A stretch of 64,000 nucleotides of DNA, taken from positions 28,451,733 through 28,515,732 of the forward strand of contig NC_058052.1 of NCBI RefSeq assembly GCF_020085105.1. Direction: 5' to 3'. Below are positions 1 through 11,733 of the stretch, piece by piece (the first letter of the stretch is position 1; the number at the start of each line of letters is the position of its first letter). The notes under the pieces were generated by a model. That model ran no database searches, was not told the DNA's origin, and worked only from the letters and a program-made list of their open reading frames with translations. The stretch comes from Siniperca chuatsi. Lineage: Eukaryota; Chordata; Actinopteri; Centrarchiformes; Sinipercidae. The translations under genes and the position numbers were made by a program.

Positions 1-342
1 TACTGTCAAACTTCCCGCTCGCGACATTTCTGTGCTTTCATAACCAGATTTAAAAGGGGTTAGGGATCATAATCAAAAATGTTTGCTTATGTTAAATAAA
101 AAAATATCAGCAGATATTGTTATTGATTAAAAGTAATGTAGGAATCAGGCTCAATCAGCTACAACAAAACTACTACACGGTGATTTGATGATTTTGGTCA
201 CAAAATGTTAACAGGCTAGCCGATGTTAGCACCTTGTGACAGCAAAAGACGTCAAACATCTGTAGCGTTGTACTGTAAGTACAAGTGCTGAAGGCTTAAA
301 TTAAAAACTAAATTAAAAACTGCCTGCTCGGGCACATTTGAG

Positions 343-537
343 AACTTCAACTGTCAAATGTCTTGTTTTGTTCTACAAAAAGTCCAAAACCCGAAGATAT
401 TCAACGCACAGTGACGCGACGAAGAACAGCAGCAGGTCGTCTCTTTTGACAAGATGAGATCAGAGAATATTTGGCATTTTCTCGCTATTTCTTTCTTGAA
501 AAAGATCAAATCGACTATCAATCGACTAATCGTTTCA
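343..537 (+). repeat. Dispersed repeat family B copy
   Basis: This is a copy of a repeat seen about a dozen times in the window. Its ends carry variations of ATCGACTAATCG. Its interior carries a run like GTCCAAAACCCAAAGATATTC, followed by a stretch about agaaaagcagcaaat and a 'gagaagctgg' block. The family resembles short non-autonomous repeats that are very common in percomorph fish. No coding capacity is seen. Here it ends with TCGACTAATCGTTTCAG. Confidence 0.6.
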
Positions 538-1433
538 GAGTTTTTTTCCAAACAATACCCAGCCCTAAAAATAAATCGCAGGGAGACTTTGAGGAAACGG
601 AAATTAGCTTCTTAACAATTCAGCGACAGTATTAAGGAGGTTTTTACCCGGCTAAAAAGGAAGCATTTTTGTTCACGTTTGTGAAAAGTAACTATTTCCT
701 GCTCCGCTGGTTGACTTGTCTCATAAGATGGCTGATTCACATAAAAAAATAAATAAATAAAACTGCACCCAGAACAGCTTTAAGGCCCTAAAATCAGCAT
801 TAATGTGACGAGTCAGCACACGGGTAAGTATCATCCTTCGCCACACGGCTCTGGAAATCTCTGCGCTTATCACAGCGATAAGAGATTTAAAACAGATTAA
901 CATGTGGTTCTCGTCACATTTAGGACTCGCTTCGAGACTGAAAGCCAGCTGCTGTGTTGGCAGAGTAAAAACAACTGACAAGAACGCCTGGTGTCGCTGC
1001 TTTGGGTGGAGGGGTCCGACACTAAAGCACTTAACCCCACTCATGTCCAGCCTTCACCAGGATACAGAGAAAAACAACAACACTGCACACGCTTAGCTTT
1101 AAGCCTCCGTGACTGTGTGTCTGACATCTCCCCTCTACATCTAATCCACCTGACCACATCACAAGCTCCTCACAAACACGCCCTGACGGATGTAGGTGAC
1201 CCAAAAATAAGATGTAGGCCGGCGGTGATCGCCGAGCATCGGGCGATTACCCGGCCTGCCAGTCACGCCGTCTGACGGGGGCCGAAAAACCCACTGCAGA
1301 CACATTTTTAGGGTGACGACATGACTCTGATGTAAACTCGGACGCTTTGAAAAGACAAAAGGAGTGAAGCAGTGGGTGGGGTGATATCTGGCCCACAGAC
1401 AAAAACCATTCCCAGTTTCCAGCACTGATGGCA

Positions 1434-1742
1434 AAACGATTTTAACGATTATTTTCACGATCGATTAATCTGCCAATCATTCGGTCTAAAAAAATGTCAG
1501 AAAGCAACGCTGTATTCTGCCGCCCGACCAACAGTCCAAAGCCCAAAATATTCAATTTACTATAAAGTAAGAGCAAGAAAAGCAGCTAATTCTCACATTT
1601 GAGAAGCTGGGACCATCAAATGTTTTTCCACTTTTGCTTGAAAAATTACCTAAAACAAGTAAATCGATTATCAAAATAATTGCCAATTAAATTTCTTTTC
1701 TTTTTTTTGGATCGACTAATCGTTTAAATCAGCCGAGCTCTA
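1434..1742 (+). repeat. Dispersed repeat family B copy
   Basis: This is a near full-length B copy in rtn4 intron 1. It starts around ACGATTATTTTCACGATCG, has the interior block CCAAAGCCCAAAATATTCA and ends around GATCGACTAATCG. The two ends are roughly inverted versions of each other, consistent with a small terminal-inverted-repeat element. Confidence 0.65.
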
Positions 1743-2045
1743 CTCTTTACGATACTTTACTTTGAGAAATATAAAAAAAACACAACCCTTTTCAAATTAA
1801 AACAAAAAGAAGCCAAAGTTCTCAAATGCTAAGTGTTGTTATCTAAAAAAAAAAAAACAAGCCGCCGTGCAACAGCTTTGCCCAAATATAACACGGTCTA
1901 CAACTGATTCACATTTAAAGGAACTATCTGATCAAAGTAAATGGTGACAAATATTACCAATCTGACAGATATTTAATGACACCTTTCTGTTTTTGATTCT
2001 CGGCGCAACAAGCAAATTTAGTTTGGTACCAAAAAGCTATCGGGG

Positions 2046-2275
2046 TTCGCGGCTGCAACTAATGATTAAATTCTCGATTAATCAACTAGTCGTAACATTT
2101 CCTAAAAGCCCAAGCTGATGTCTTCAAACTGTCCAAAAGTGATCAATTTACTTTCACACGATTTGAGACAAAGAAAAGCAGCAAATCCTCACAGGTGAGA
2201 AGCTGGAGCAAGGTAACGCTTGATATTCTCCGTGAAAAATTAAACGATTTGCGCAACAGTTGCAGATTAATTACT
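2046..2275 (+). repeat. Dispersed repeat family B copy, degenerate
   Basis: It begins with GCGGCTGCAACTAATGATTA, contains the interior 'gtccaaaagtgatcaatttac' type block and the 'gagaagctgg' block, and decays near 2270. It is more diverged than the copy at 1434-1742. Confidence 0.55.
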
Positions 2276-4462
2276 TCAGCTCCACCTGCTGCCTAGCGCT
2301 GCTCGTTACTGTACTACGGCTTGAATTCAGGAAGAGTGTCGTTCGATCGCATCAGCGTCCTCTCCACAAAAAAATCTCCCCCGTGACTATTCGGAGACAT
2401 TCAATCCTCGAACGTACTAACGTTAAATGGGCATCGCGGTCCAACATACCAAACTACCCTCCTCTTCCTGTCTGCCTCAACCGTACGCTACAGAATAAAA
2501 GACAACAATGCCAAAAACATTACAAAAGAAATATATATATTGTTGACTCTAAACATCATGGAAGATGATGATGAAGGACATTAACAAAAGGGATGACTCA
2601 GTGAAGAGCCCCTAGTGGGTAAAGGTCGCTGAAAGCAGGTTTTTACATCCTGTGTTGACGCTTTTTGGTCACAACATAATCACATGGAGAGATAATAAAA
2701 AAGGTGATATTTAAAATAACCAGGGTCAACTCAAATATTTATATTAAAAGAGTTACAGTCAAAAACAAAAAACAACCGAGGTATTAAAAAAAAGGTATGA
2801 GAGCTAGAAGACCATCTGCAGTGACGGAAACGAGGATATGAATTTAAAACTCAATTAGAGCGTAATCATCCTTAAAAAAAAAACAAAACATATGATTTTG
2901 TTTTTATGTATTCGTCTTTAGTTAGTTCAGACTGGCGACTGCAGTGCTTTAGCTGGAGCTCGTGGTTCGTCCACCTCCATCAGTGGCCTTGCCAAGCAGC
3001 CCCACCCTGCCTCTCTGCTGCCTGCTTCCCATGCCTGGGGCGAGACAGGCCGGTTTACCTGCCATCAGCCAGCCAGCCACCCCCCCCCCCAATAAAACAG
3101 CAGCAGCTCAGTATACACACTCCCTGAAATTACCTTCAGTCCAAACATTACAACAACAACAAAGGAGCATCCAGAGGCTCACAGGCCTCTCTGGCTAAAC
3201 TGTTTTCCAGATTTGGGGTGTTGGTTTTGGGTGGACATGTGGAAGGAGGGGGGAGGAGGAGGGAGGGGGGTGACAGGCTGGCAACAGAATAAAAAATAAA
3301 TAAATACAACTCTGATTTAAGGCGTTTAAATTAGTCTGGTGATAATGCTGGGAAGCCGGCAGGGAGTGGAGCAGAGCAGATTCCTTTGTTGTGACTAATC
3401 TGTGCGTTACACCGTGCTGTGCTAACGGCCCGGCGCTTCCGTTACCGGACAAGCTCCTTCCTTCTTTCCTACTTTCATCCGCGACAAACGTCTTTGCCCG
3501 GTTCTTTAGCTTCGTTACACGGCAGCGATATGTCCCGGACACCCAGAGCTGTTTAATCTCTGCTGATGTTATAATGACACACAAAAAAAAACAAAGTAAA
3601 ACGAGCGTGTCCGATAATGGAACTAAGCTAGCAACCACCGTTAGCACCATCGGGCCCGCAGCGGGAAGAGACACAGAGCAGATGGGCGCTGCTCGGTCTG
3701 ACACAATGAAATAAATCAAAATATATTCCTGTAAAATGTTCAATACATACAGGACTGACATTAGGCCAATGGAGCACGATGTTAATACAGCGTTTAGGTC
3801 TAAATGGTGCAATAGTGCCAGCTCATCCAGTCAACAGTTACGCTTCCTGCCGTTTGTTTGTCAAAACAGGTGGGCCGCATCTCCACAACACGGCAAAACA
3901 TGCTAGCTCATTCAGCGGCTGCAAAAAGAGCTAATAACGGCTTCATTTTTAAAATAAACCCCTATATACTTGTCTGTTTTTTAAAAAAAAAAAAAAAAAA
4001 AGAGGTGTGGTTTACCCCATTCACTGTACCGTTACACCCAGCTGTCAACCGTCCGCTCCCCGCAGGGTAGCATCGCTAGCGCGCTAACCGGCTAGCCCGA
4101 CCGTGACGGGGGAACCGCATAAATGTCAACAATCTGGACAAAATTCACACATTTTAATGGGATTTTAACGTACACCGCCGATCAAAGTTGGTTAACCCGA
4201 CAAAAAGGCAGCGCTTAAACCCGCTTATTTAATCTCCATGCCGCCGTCTGGACGCGCACACAATGCTAGCTTAGTTCAGATGAGACGTTAAACTGCTAAG
4301 ACGGAAAAACACCGTTTTTTTTTAAATAAATAAACCGTTAAAATAAATTTCACTCACACTGATGATAACAATTATGTTTCTGCTTAATTTGCTTTCAAAA
4401 AACAAACAAACTCCACGTTAGTTTATGGTCATTTCCCCCCCCCACACCGTTTAGACACTCAC

Positions 4463-4979
4463 AAGATGCTGGAGCCGGTGGTTCCTCCGTCACCGCAGGT
4501 TGCTCTGCTGCCTTTGCGGGGGCTGGGGCTGCTTTCTGGGGTTCAGCCTCTGGGAGGGCGTCGCTCTTCGGGGCAGGTTTTTCTGGCTCCGGGACGATCT
4601 TTGTGCTCTCCGGTTCCACTCTGGGTGCGACAACTTCAGGCTCCGGGGCGATTAAAGGGCTCTTGGGAACAAAAGAGAGGCTGGTGGAGTCTGGGGTGGT
4701 CGTCTCCACCTCGGGCACTGACACCGGTTCCGGTAACGTTACAGGCGCCTCTGGAGGGGCAAAGGAAGTTTCTGTGAACTCATGTGGCGCACCATCTTCC
4801 GCTTTGTGCCGCTCCAAGGCGTCCTGAGCCCCGCCGACCAAGTCCACAATATCATCCAGGCTGAAGAGGTCTTGTTTGGGCTTGTCCATCTCGGGGTCCG
4901 GCTCGGCCTGGTAGTGGTGCACCTCGTCGCTGAACAGAGGAGTGGTGGAAGAGACTTGCTGCTCCTCGGTGTCTGCCAT
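4463..4979 (-). CDS. rtn4: Reticulon-4-like protein, first coding exon (partial gene)
   Basis: This exon encodes 172 residues beginning MADTEEQQVSS. The start ATG (4977-4979) has a favourable context (AAAATGG) and the open frame upstream of it is probably leader. The exon ends at a good donor, CATCTT then GTGAGTGTC (4462 downward). The translation is acidic in its first third (DEVHHYQAEPDPEMD, then LFSLDDIVDLVGGAQDALE) and then rich in Pro, Glu, Ala and Val. That is the usual make-up of the unique N-terminal exon of long reticulons. The conserved reticulon-homology domain with its two membrane hairpins is not in the window. The assignment to rtn4 rests mainly on synteny: the human order RTN4, CLHC1, RPS27A with the same strands is reproduced here. 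Reticulon-4 shapes tubular ER membrane, and its long mammalian form (Nogo-A) inhibits axon growth. Which teleost duplicate this is (rtn4a or rtn4b) cannot be decided from one exon. Confidence 0.72.
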
Positions 4980-5345
4980 TTTTCTTTTTTCCACAAACTG
5001 TCTTAGAAAAAAAAAAAAAAGTTTCAAATCCGGTGATTTTTTTTCGGCTCGGTCACCTCGTGTGACAAACTTGTACCGGGACGAGCTGTGAAACCCCCTC
5101 CGGTAAAGTCTGCTTCTGACACCGGACGAAGTTAGACAAGTGCGCCACACGACAGTTGCCACAGAGTCGGACCCGAGTCTCAGATGGACGGAGACGAGGG
5201 GGGAAGTCCACTGACCAATTACCTGCGGCTTAACCTCTGAGTGACACGAGCCGCGGCCAATCAGAGCGTGTCAAAGGAGACGCTGACCCCGAGCGAGCGG
5301 AGGCGTAATGGGACACCTCCTCCACCAAACCTCCTCTAAAATTTA
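4980..5345 (-). promoter_or_regulatory. rtn4: Probable rtn4 promoter and 5' leader
   Basis: Sequence upstream of the rtn4-like ATG is locally GC/CpG-richer than its surroundings (5165-5340). It carries a CCAAT box at 5257-5261 (GGCCAATCAGAG, an NF-Y-type site) and a second ACCAATTA at 5214-5221. No TATA box is obvious. A transcription start cannot be placed from sequence alone. Confidence 0.45.
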
Positions 5346-5562
5346 GGAGGAGCAGCGAGTTCAGTCTGTTCTGACATAACTTCTGTTATTACATAACTTT
5401 ACTCTCTTTTTTTTACCACCAACTCCTCCTGTGTAATGTTTATAATATTATATTATAAATATTATAATGAGTGGGAAAAGTGCAACTGGAGAAAACTTCT
5501 ATGTAAACAAATATATATAAATAAATAATACAGACAGCTCTCTAGCTTTTAACACATTGTGG

Positions 5563-6000
5563 TGGAAGAAGTATTCAGAACTTTTACTTCTTAGCAAAAC
5601 CATAATGTAAAATAAGTAAAAGTCATACTTCAGAAAGTATTATCAACAAAATATACTTAAAGTATCACACAGAACGGCTCCTTCTAAAGTTTATTTATTA
5701 TTTTTTAACTGCTTTAAACTGATTGGTATCTTAATCTATAACAATGCATCATTATTTTATAGGTTGATCGTGTGTTTTGCATATGCGTGAAAAATATGCA
5801 CATAAGGTTTTAAGCCTTTTATTGGAGATTTTAAAAATGGCATGCAAAGTCACAAAAGCTCTCAAAGATTGTAGTAAAAGTGCAGTATTTCCTTCTGAAA
5901 TCCAGCGGAGTAGAAAGTATAAAGCGGCAGTGAAAAGTACAAGTCTGTCGCTTAGATAGATAGTACTCAAGTTAACCTGTGTAGTAACTTTCCACCACAG
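5563..6000 (+). mobile_element. Non-autonomous hAT-like repeat family A
   Basis: The element starts GTGGTGGAAGAAGTATTCAG and ends AACTTTCCACCAC, giving short terminal inverted repeats (GTGGTGGAA / TTTCCACCAC). The inside shows the family's hallmarks: 'aagtaaaagt', 'aaagtattataac', 'ataacaatgcatcattattt' and 'gcggagtagaaagtataaag'. Possible 8-bp flanking repeats (AACACATT / AGCACATG) are imperfect. The family is non-coding and recurs at 11.7, 12.9, 16.0, 20.2, 23.8 and 51.9 kb. Confidence 0.6.
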
Positions 6001-6714
6001 AGCACATGGTTCCCATCGCTCGCCCCACCACCGAGGATGACTAATCACAGGGTTTCACAATCCTTTGCAGAGAAATGCTGCATTCAGGGAAACCGGGAAT
6101 TGTAGTTTAAACTGCCTGCTTGCTTGTATGACGTTTAAAAAAACAGCTGACCAGCTCTGAAAAGGTATCTCTGACACCTAAATTTAAAATCAGAAACTAT
6201 CTGACCAAAGAACGAGACTAAAGAACGGAAGAAAAATGTTCGAACGCCTTTGTCAGCACTTTTAGACACACGGTGACTGTGAGCTGCAGTCTGACTCAAC
6301 AAAATCTAGAAACATACTGATGTACCTGGTATCTGGATCCAAGTAGGTCTGAGCAGGACCAGCTAGTGCCTTGCTGAAGGGCACTTTGTCCTCTAAAGGC
6401 CTGGGATATACTGTTGTTTTAGACCTGCTTTTCAACCAACCAATCAATCAAACTTTATTTGTACAGCACCTTTCACACAGGTTAGTGCTTCACAGGTGAC
6501 GGAGAATGATACACATGAAAAATAAAAGCGAGATAACCATAACAGATAAACGACAATAAAAAAATGAAATAAATTAAAAGGCAATAACATTTAAAACAAT
6601 GATAAAAAAAAAATTACTATTAAAACATTTTAATCAAACGCCGGGCAGGTTTTAAGTTCACGTTTAAAGATCTCAGGTGATTAAAGACTCAGCTGCTCTC
6701 GGATCCTCCGACTG
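6001..6714. other. Intergenic, no gene
   Basis: No gene is seen. The notable features are a GGGAATTGTAGT motif at 6095-6106, and at about 6448-6500 a segment like the tail of a retroposon (AATCAAACTTTATTTGTACA followed by a sequence about 'gcacctttcacacaggttag'). An AT-rich stretch follows to about 6640. Confidence 0.4.
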
Positions 6715-7900
6715 TTCCACCAGCTAAATGCTAACGTCGGCATGCTAACACGCTCACAATGACAATGCTAACATGCTGATGTTTAGCAGGTATAATGTTC
6801 ACCATGTTTACCATTCTCAGTTAGCATGCTAACATTAGCTAATTAGCAGTAAACTCAGAGCGCAGCTGAGGCTGATGGGAGCGTCAGCAGCTCTGCAGGT
6901 GTTTGGTCGCAAACCAAAGTGTCGGACGCGTTAACATGTCGACCTGATGGTGGCGCTAGATGGAAAGAGTTATTACAGTTCATCCTGAGGGGAGCATGAA
7001 CGATGAAGCACGTTTCATCGCAGTCCGTCCAATAGCTGCTGAGACGTTTCACTCAAAATCACAAATGTGAAGCTCGTGGTGGCGCTGGATGAAAAAATGT
7101 CCTAAGGCTTTGTCCTCTGGGAACCATGAATGTCTGTACAAACTCATTTAGTAGATATTTCACAGAATAAGTGAACATTTTGACCAGCTGGTGGCGCTAC
7201 AGGAAAATCAGAGCATCACCAGAGTCATGAAAATTCATCCTCTGGGCACCACGACTATCTGGCGATCCATCCAAACATCTGTCAAGACATGTCACTAAAA
7301 AAAAAACACAAATGTGGACCTGCTGGTGGCGCTAGAGGAAAAGTCAGAGGATCACCAGAGTCAGTAGGTTTCATCCTCTGTGGACCGTGAAGGTCTTTAC
7401 AAACTGTCGTGGCAATCCGTCCAATAGCTGTTGAGATGTTTCAGTCCGGACCGAAGCACTGGGCCAACCAACAGACCCAAAGTGCGGCCTGCTAGCATGC
7501 TCACAATGACAATGCTAACATGCTGATGTTTAGCAGGTATAATGTTCACCATGTTTACCATTCTCAGTTAGCATGCTAACATTAGCTAGTTAGCAGTAAA
7601 CACAGAGCGCAGCTGAGGCTGATGGGAACGCCATCAGCTCTGCAGGTGTTTGGTCAGAAACCAAAGTGTCGGACGCGTTAACATGTCGACCTGATGGTGG
7701 CGCTAGATGGAAAGGTCAGAGGATCAGCAGAGTTATTACAGTTCATCCTGAGGGGAGCATGAACGATGAAGCACGTCTCATCGCAGTCCGTCCAATAGCT
7801 GTTGAGATGTTTCCGTCTGGACCGAAGCGCTGGGCCAACCAACAGACCCAAATTGCCATAAGTGCGGCCTGCTAGCATGGCTACGAGCTAAAGGCTGCCA
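6715..7900 (+). repeat. Tandemly duplicated dispersed repeat family C
   Basis: A block beginning near 'gctaacatgctgatgtttagcagg' style sequence (6760-6960) recurs almost unchanged at 7500-7720, so two copies lie head-to-tail about 740 bp apart. Between them a shorter module recurs (GTGGCGCTAG, then a 'tcagaggatcaccagagt' stretch, then 'catcctctg'), at about 6950, 7080, 7190 and 7325. Family C fragments also occur at 15.2 kb and 36.8 kb. No protein-coding signal is seen; the matching open frames on both strands are by-products of the repeat. Confidence 0.65.
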
Positions 7901-10048
7901 AACCAAATGTTTTTGTCTCACGCTTCATTTTTAAAAAAAATGCAGTTTTGTAAACTCTACTCTTAGCTGCTTCCTGTTGCTGATTTATTGATCATTTTAC
8001 AACACGTGGGTTGCATAACCAGATTAAGTTGCAGTTCCCTTTACGCGACTCGCAAGAACAAACGTTGTGCACGGTAGACGGGTGATTAAATAGTGTGCTT
8101 CTGTCATAAGTAATACGTGTTTCGGTAATAAAGGCGAACAAATAGCGAATGAATCTCCACAGAGATCAATAAAGTTTCTTCAGAGAAAGCTGAAGCACGA
8201 AGCTGCGGAGGAGCAGGAAGTCTATATATAACATGTGAGTATATATGTGTGTAAGCATATACGGCTGCTTCAGCACATGGTGATGTGTGAGAGAGACTAA
8301 AATGTCTCTACAACCAGATCTGCTCTGACTCGATGGGGTTTGATTGATTAAATATTGATTTATCCTGTTTTTTCACTCTAAATGTGTGTTAAACAATGGC
8401 GAGGGAAGTGTCGATGTTAGCCTACTGGTATTACTGGTGTTTTCTGACACCTCCACCTGCCTGTTTCCGTTATTTAAAGTTCCTCTAATTAGTTTAAAAA
8501 AAAACAAACAGTGGATCTTCTGGTTTATTGATCAGCGGTCTGACAAACATTCTTGGCACTTTGTTAGCTTTCAGCCACATCTCGTGGCCTTCATCAGCAG
8601 ATAAAGATGCTAATCATGCTTCGCTGTGTTTAGCATTTTGCAAATAAGTGGGACAGACTGTCTTTACGTGTCACATGCACATTTATTACTTTTTTTTTTT
8701 TTTAAATCAATACTTTAGCATTTAGCTAGCTGGTCAGATTTCAGCCTCCTGTACGTCTTTGTGAGAATAAATGATTTTGGTTGCACTACTGGAACAAACT
8801 GTGCTGCGTTTATGGAAACAATGAATGAACCATCAACGTCATTGTGAAACTGTAGAGATTTGAGTAATAAAGGTTTGGAAATTTTGTTTGTTACAAATCT
8901 CTCTGCAACTTCAGGTGATGCGGGAAGGGGCTTTTAGGAGTAGCAGTCCATAGAGGAAAAAACAACTGAGAGTTTAGTAATAGCGAAACTAGTTTAGAGA
9001 ATCTGAAAGTTTAGACAGTTTGAAGCTCAGTGTTTGAGGAGAAAGCTCTACAAACGTTCCCCTGTGTGTACTTCCAGTCTGAATATAAGACTGCAACTGT
9101 TGGTCTCAGCTGAGCTCTAAACCTGGACCAGATGCACTGAGGAAACACCTGGTCCCTTAGTGTCTCATGCTGTCCATTTAATTTAAAGACACAGGAAATT
9201 AAACCTAAGATGTGGACAGATTTGGGCGGGTCACTTGTCTCCGTCATCTCTCTGTGGTCTATCTATCTATCTCAGCTTGTAAAGGTGATTTTAACAGTAT
9301 GCTAAAATTCTGATTTCGCAGCTCTGGCTGGAGTCGTCTCCACAGCCACTGAGGCTCATGGGTACTGTAGTATTTTAAGGTGCTTTCAGGCAGCACATCC
9401 GATACCACAAACTACAAGTTGTAGCTTAAAATAGAAGGAATGGATGGCAGTATGGCATGTTTAACATACAAGCTGAGCTAAACTAATGTTGAACATTTTT
9501 TACCCGGGTAATCAAACTAAACTAAACGGAGGCAAAGATACTGCGTGAGGTGAAAGGGACAGGTGCGTGCAGGTGGTCTGAAAACAGCGGGACATTAGTT
9601 AAAGGTGGGGTTCTGGAGAAATCCAATACCATGACAAATACCTTGATACAGAGCGAACAACGACACAGTAAGTAATTTAACTAACGTTAGCTAGGTTGCG
9701 GGTTAGCAAACTGTCGCTACAGTAGCTGCTGCGAAGCTAACAGCCAGAGAGGACGAGACGGTTTCCCAGAGCCAGCACAGCAGCTCCAGACAGCGACGCT
9801 CACAACTCTCCTGCTGCTACAGCTAACATCACAACACCAGCAGATCTTGGCAAACTAGAAAGTCAGCTGAATGTCTGTCGTTTAACGTCACCTGACACAC
9901 AAATTGTTTATTTCCCATTTACAGAGCCGGGGCTGTGTACAAACAGCGCTCACACTGAACGGACAGCTAGCGGACCGCGAGGAGATATTCGCTGAATCTG
10001 ATAAACAGACTTGTATTGGATTAGAATCGCTGACCCCGCCTTTAATAT
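7901..10048. other. Intergenic, no gene
   Basis: No gene is recognised. The segment at 8495-8600 (AGCGGTCTGACAAACATTC, later CATCTCGTGGCCTTCATCAG) resembles the 3' region of a retroelement but is too short to assign. The stretch 9600-10020 is GC-richer and full of CTAGC/GCTAAC words and is probably another dispersed repeat. A short ATCT tetranucleotide run lies at about 9257-9272. Confidence 0.4.
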
Positions 10049-10870
10049 AAAGCGGTGTGCAAAAGTGTTTGCCCCCTTCCTGATTTCTTTTTTTTTTTGC
10101 ATGTTTGTCACACTTAAATGTTTCAGATCATCAAACTAATTAAAATATTAGTCAAAGATAACACAAGTAAACACAAAATGCAGTTTTTAAATGAAGGTTG
10201 TTATTATTAAGGGAAAACAAAATCCAAACCTACATGGCCCTGTGTGAAAAAGTGATTGCCCCCTAAACCTAATAACTGGTTGCTCCACCCTTAGCAGCAA
10301 CAACTGCAATCAAGCGTTTGCGATAACTTGCAATGAGTCTTTTACAGCACTGTGGAGGAGTTTTGGTCCACTCATCTTTGCAGAATTGTTGTAATTCAGC
10401 CACATTGGAGGGTTTTCGAGCATGAACTGCCTTTTTAAGGTCCTGCCACAGCGTCTCAATAGGATTCAGGTCAGGACTTTGACTAGGCCGCTCCAAAGTC
10501 TTCACTTTGTTCTTCAGCCATTCAGAGGTGGACTTGCTGGTGTGTTTTGGATCATTGTCCTGCTGCAGAACCCAAGTTCGCTTCAGCTTGAGGTCACGAA
10601 CAGATGGCCGGACGTTCTCCTTCAGGAGTTTTTGGTAGACGGCAGAATTCATGGATCCATTTATCACAGCAAGTCTTCCAGGTCCTGAAGCAGCAAAACA
10701 GCCCCAGACCATCACACTACCACCATATTTTACTGTTGGTATGATGTTCTTTTTCTGAAATGCGGTGTTACTTTTACGCCAGATTTAACGGGACACACAC
10801 CTTCCAAAAAGTTTAAACTTTTGTCTCGTCAGTCCACAGAGTGTTTTCCCAAAAGTCTCAGGGATTACGG
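10049..10870 (-). pseudogene. Tc1/mariner transposase remnant
   Basis: Reading the minus strand, an open frame runs from about 10785 down to the stop at 10269. It carries the C-terminal part of a Tc1-family transposase: a VMVWGCF block, QQDNDPKHTS (second catalytic Asp), and SPDLNPIETLW (third catalytic acidic residue). Upstream, the LWTDETK block (first catalytic Asp) is still readable but lies beyond an in-frame stop near 10786 and a probable frameshift. The N-terminal DNA-binding part is missing. One Tc1-type terminal sequence survives at 10052 onward (GCGGTGTGCAAAAGTGTTTG). The other end is truncated. The element is inactive. Two shorter relatives lie at 50977-51446 and 53327-53620. Confidence 0.85.
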
Positions 10871-11733
10871 TAAAATTCAGTCAAATCTGAACACCCAGAC
10901 GTGATACGCACATTTTTAGATTCAGTGCGGATCACGCTTCCCGAGAATATCATTATCTCTGATGTCCATCGCATATAAATGTCCATAAATCCTCTTAGAA
11001 AAGAGAATAAAGACGCTCCTCAAAACTGCAGAACTTGCCTGAGAATTATTAAAACACATATTCCTCCTCTCACCTGTAGAGCTGTTTATGCATCTGGATT
11101 GTTTTGCTGTGAGATGCCGAGTTGTCTGCATTATAATATAACGGGACTATATGGCGCTCGGCTCAAAGCGCCAAAAAAATACATTTGAAAAACTCAACAG
11201 CAACGTCTCTTTGCAGAAATCACGACCCGGTTACTGAAGATAATCAAGCAGTTTCATGTAGGAACTATTTTCTTTCTCCCGATAGTTCCTACATGATTTC
11301 TGGACTGGACTGCACGAGGCAGCAGGACTGACGACCCAAATGCAGAATGTTTTGAGATATGGCAGTCAGGCAGGAGGAGGTAGTCCAAACAAGCAAACAA
11401 ATCCAGAGGAGCATGGCAGGCAGGTCAAAACACAAGAAGCACGTATCAGGAACAGGAAAATCAAGAACAGATGGCCAGTGGATAACAGGAGGCCACGAGA
11501 AAGGGCTGGAGAGGTGGAGTTCCTCAGGTATGCATGGCTGGCCTGGGGGAGGTGAGAGGTGGCTGGAGGCAGCGACGGAGGGGCGGCCTGGCCGTCCTGT
11601 CACAGGGAACTTTTGTATTTTGAAAATGAATAAGGCAATGAAAAACAGATGTGAAAACCTGGAACACCATCGACAGGAAGAGAATAAACCACAACCAGAC
11701 AATCAGACTGGAGCTGGACGGAGCGGTGGACTG
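10871..11733. other. Intergenic, hairpin and repeat-like segment
   Basis: No gene is seen. A perfect 15-bp hairpin lies at 11254-11296. From 11300 to 11730 the sequence is purine-rich ('ggcaggcaggtcaaaacac', 'atcaggaacaggaaaatc') and looks like internal sequence of an old dispersed retroelement. Overlapping open frames there on both strands lack any recognisable domain. Confidence 0.35.

Larger units (their letters stand above)
1..4462 (-). other. Part of rtn4 intron 1, no exon recognised
   Basis: This stretch lies downstream (minus strand) of the splice donor of the rtn4-like first coding exon, so it should be the start of its first intron. No further reticulon exon is recognisable; the conserved reticulon membrane domain is absent and must lie beyond the left edge. 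The content is AT-rich with poly(A) runs. Three copies of a dispersed repeat (343-537, 1434-1742, 2046-2275) are present, plus a purine-rich G tract near 3240-3275. Open frames here, including one of 205 codons antisense at 3195-3812, show no recognisable domain. Confidence 0.6.

Noticed and set aside
3195..3812. Minus-strand frame of 205 codons in rtn4 intron 1
   Set aside because: No recognisable domain, low-complexity Pro/Ser end from a simple-sequence tract, and no supporting splice context.
4466..4827. Plus-strand frames of 74-103 codons
   Set aside because: They are antisense to the rtn4-like coding exon and have no domain.
4980..5162. Extension of the rtn4 reading frame upstream to a GTG
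   Set aside because: There is no ATG in that part, it contains a poly-Phe run from a poly(A) tract, and the ATG at 4979 has a good context.
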